Shown piece after piece: positions 14,484-15,405 of a DNA stretch of 15,405 bases (position 1 is its first letter; the number at the start of each line of letters is the position of its first letter). Both the position numbers and the translations under genes were made by a program. The stretch comes from Bacteroidia bacterium (GTDB lineage: Bacteria; Bacteroidota; Bacteroidia; Flavobacteriales; Flavobacteriaceae). The notes beneath the pieces are model-generated. The model saw nothing but the letters and a program-made list of their open reading frames with translations, was not told where the DNA came from and did not search any database. The DNA is taken from positions 1 to 15,405 of the forward strand of contig JAUIJW010000028.1 of NCBI GenBank assembly GCA_030431085.1, written 5' to 3'.

Positions 14484-15405
14484 GTGGTTGAAAAACAGCT
14501 AATTCCCATACAGCAAACAGGGTATTTTTCCAGACTAATTTGCAATTATTTAGAGCAAAAAGAAGATGTTAAACAATTCTATCATAATTTTTCTGACTTA
14601 AATGGATTTGAACAACAGATAAAAGAGCGTCAAAAGCATGAAGAGCAATTGAATAGAAAAGTTCTTGTTTCTGAGTTAGCTCAGCAATATAAAGACTTAG
14701 TATTAACAAAGGCTACAGCGCAAAATATTTCAGCATTAAAGCAGTCTACTACCTTTACGGTAACTACCGGTCATCAGTTAAACTTGTTTACAGGACCCTT
14801 GTACTTTTTGTACAAAATTATCTCTACAATTAATACTTGTAAAATATTAAAACAATCGTTTCCTAAATATGATTTTGTGCCAATCTATTGGATGGCTACG
14901 GAAGATCATGATTTCGATGAGATTAGATATTTTAATTATAAAAACAATAAAATTACTTGGCGAAGAGACGCGCAAGGTGCAGTAGGCGATTTGAATGGGA
15001 AGGAATTGAATAAGGTTTTTGATGAATTTTCAGATTTACTGGGGCCTTCAAGCCGTGCTAATGATTTGAGAACTTTGTTCAACGAAGCCTATTTAAAACA
15101 TAATAGTTTAAGTGCAGCAACAAGGTTTTTGGCGAATAAACTTTTTGGTTCAGAAGGGTTGGTGATATTAGATGGGCATAGTGCTGGGTTAAAAAGAGAG
15201 TTTATTGAATATATGAAAACGGATTTACTGCAGCATAGTTGTTTTGAAAAAGTAAATGAAACCAATGCAGCACTCCAAAGTAAATATAATATTCAAGTCA
15301 ATCCGCGTGAGATTAACTTATTTTATTTAGATGATCAATTAAGAGAGAGAATTGTTTTTGATCAAGGAAGATATCAGGTTTTAAATTCTGAGATATCTTT
15401 TGATC
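14484..15405 (+). CDS. bshC: Bacillithiol biosynthesis cysteine-adding enzyme BshC, 5' part only
   Basis: The first 307 codons are present; the gene runs past the right edge. BshC adds cysteine to glucosaminyl-malate in the last step of bacillithiol synthesis. Family hallmarks are visible: LIPIQQTGYFSRLICNYL near the start, TGHQLNLFTGPLYFLYK at 95-111 and WMATEDHDFDEIRYF at 136-150, the nucleotide-binding core. The start is taken as GTG at 14484: an in-frame TAA lies 21 nt upstream, no ATG occurs in frame before codon 137, and the residue after the start agrees with the short N-terminus of homologues (total length usually near 530). It follows rimO by 66 nt. TATTTTCG at 14450-14457, one mismatch from TAnnTTTG, could be a weak -7 element. 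Confidence 0.92.
   Translation, partial: MVEKQLIPIQQTGYFSRLICNYLEQKEDVKQFYHNFSDLNGFEQQIKERQKHEEQLNRKVLVSELAQQYKDLVLTKATAQNISALKQSTTFTVTTGHQLNLFTGPLYFLYKIISTINTCKILKQSFPKYDFVPIYWMATEDHDFDEIRYFNYKNNKITWRRDAQGAVGDLNGKELNKVFDEFSDLLGPSSRANDLRTLFNEAYLKHNSLSAATRFLANKLFGSEGLVILDGHSAGLKREFIEYMKTDLLQHSCFEKVNETNAALQSKYNIQVNPREINLFYLDDQLRERIVFDQGRYQVLNSEISFD

Noticed and set aside
1..15405. Insertion sequences, CRISPR arrays, tRNA/rRNA genes, phage genes, defence systems
   Set aside because: No regular direct-repeat arrays, transposase motifs, terminal inverted repeats, attachment sites or RNA-gene signatures were seen. Nearly all sequence is accounted for by conserved chromosomal genes with short gaps.

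Overview
The window looks like chromosomal DNA of a marine-type Flavobacteriaceae member (phylum Bacteroidota). The DNA is AT-rich, genes lack Shine-Dalgarno sites and start after A-rich leaders, and several upstream regions carry the Bacteroidota promoter -7 motif TAnnTTTG. The bL28-bL33-DUF4295(bL38)-FtsY-RimO gene order is also characteristic of that phylum. I see no mobile element, CRISPR array, tRNA or rRNA. The content is mostly housekeeping, and no gene-free stretch exceeds 300 bases.

Layout. Positions 1-5019 (minus strand) form a tight five-gene run, transcribed from right to left: the Na+/H+ antiporter NhaA, an exported isoaspartyl peptidase/asparaginase, an exported serine hydrolase of the penicillin-binding fold, a Nif3-family metal protein, and a coiled-coil/zinc-ribbon protein cut by the window edge. 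Neighbouring genes overlap or lie within 9 nt, so this is very probably one operon. Positions 5112-6347 (minus) encode an exported esterase-fold protein whose nucleophile motif is degenerate. It is divergent from a plus-strand group at 6493-8462: MenB (menaquinone synthesis), a FAH-family hydrolase and a CYTH triphosphatase-like protein. The 145-nt divergent gap holds a perfect 9-3-9 palindrome. A secreted M28 peptidase (8464-9921, minus) runs convergently into the CYTH gene with a 1-nt gap.

From about 9974 onward everything is on the plus strand: cinA (start inferred as TTG at 10001), the ribosomal cluster rpmB-rpmG-bL38 with a strong promoter in front and a clear terminator behind, then ftsY, rimO and the first 307 codons of bshC (GTG start), cut by the right edge.

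The right half therefore covers translation and protein targeting (bL28, bL33, bL38, FtsY, RimO), thiol and nucleotide maintenance (BshC, CinA) and respiration (MenB). The left half couples ion homeostasis to envelope hydrolases. I did not find a convincing new defence or mobile system. The observations most worth checking are a NhaA lacking the canonical transmembrane lysine, a probable esterase pseudoenzyme, and the palindrome in the divergent promoter region.
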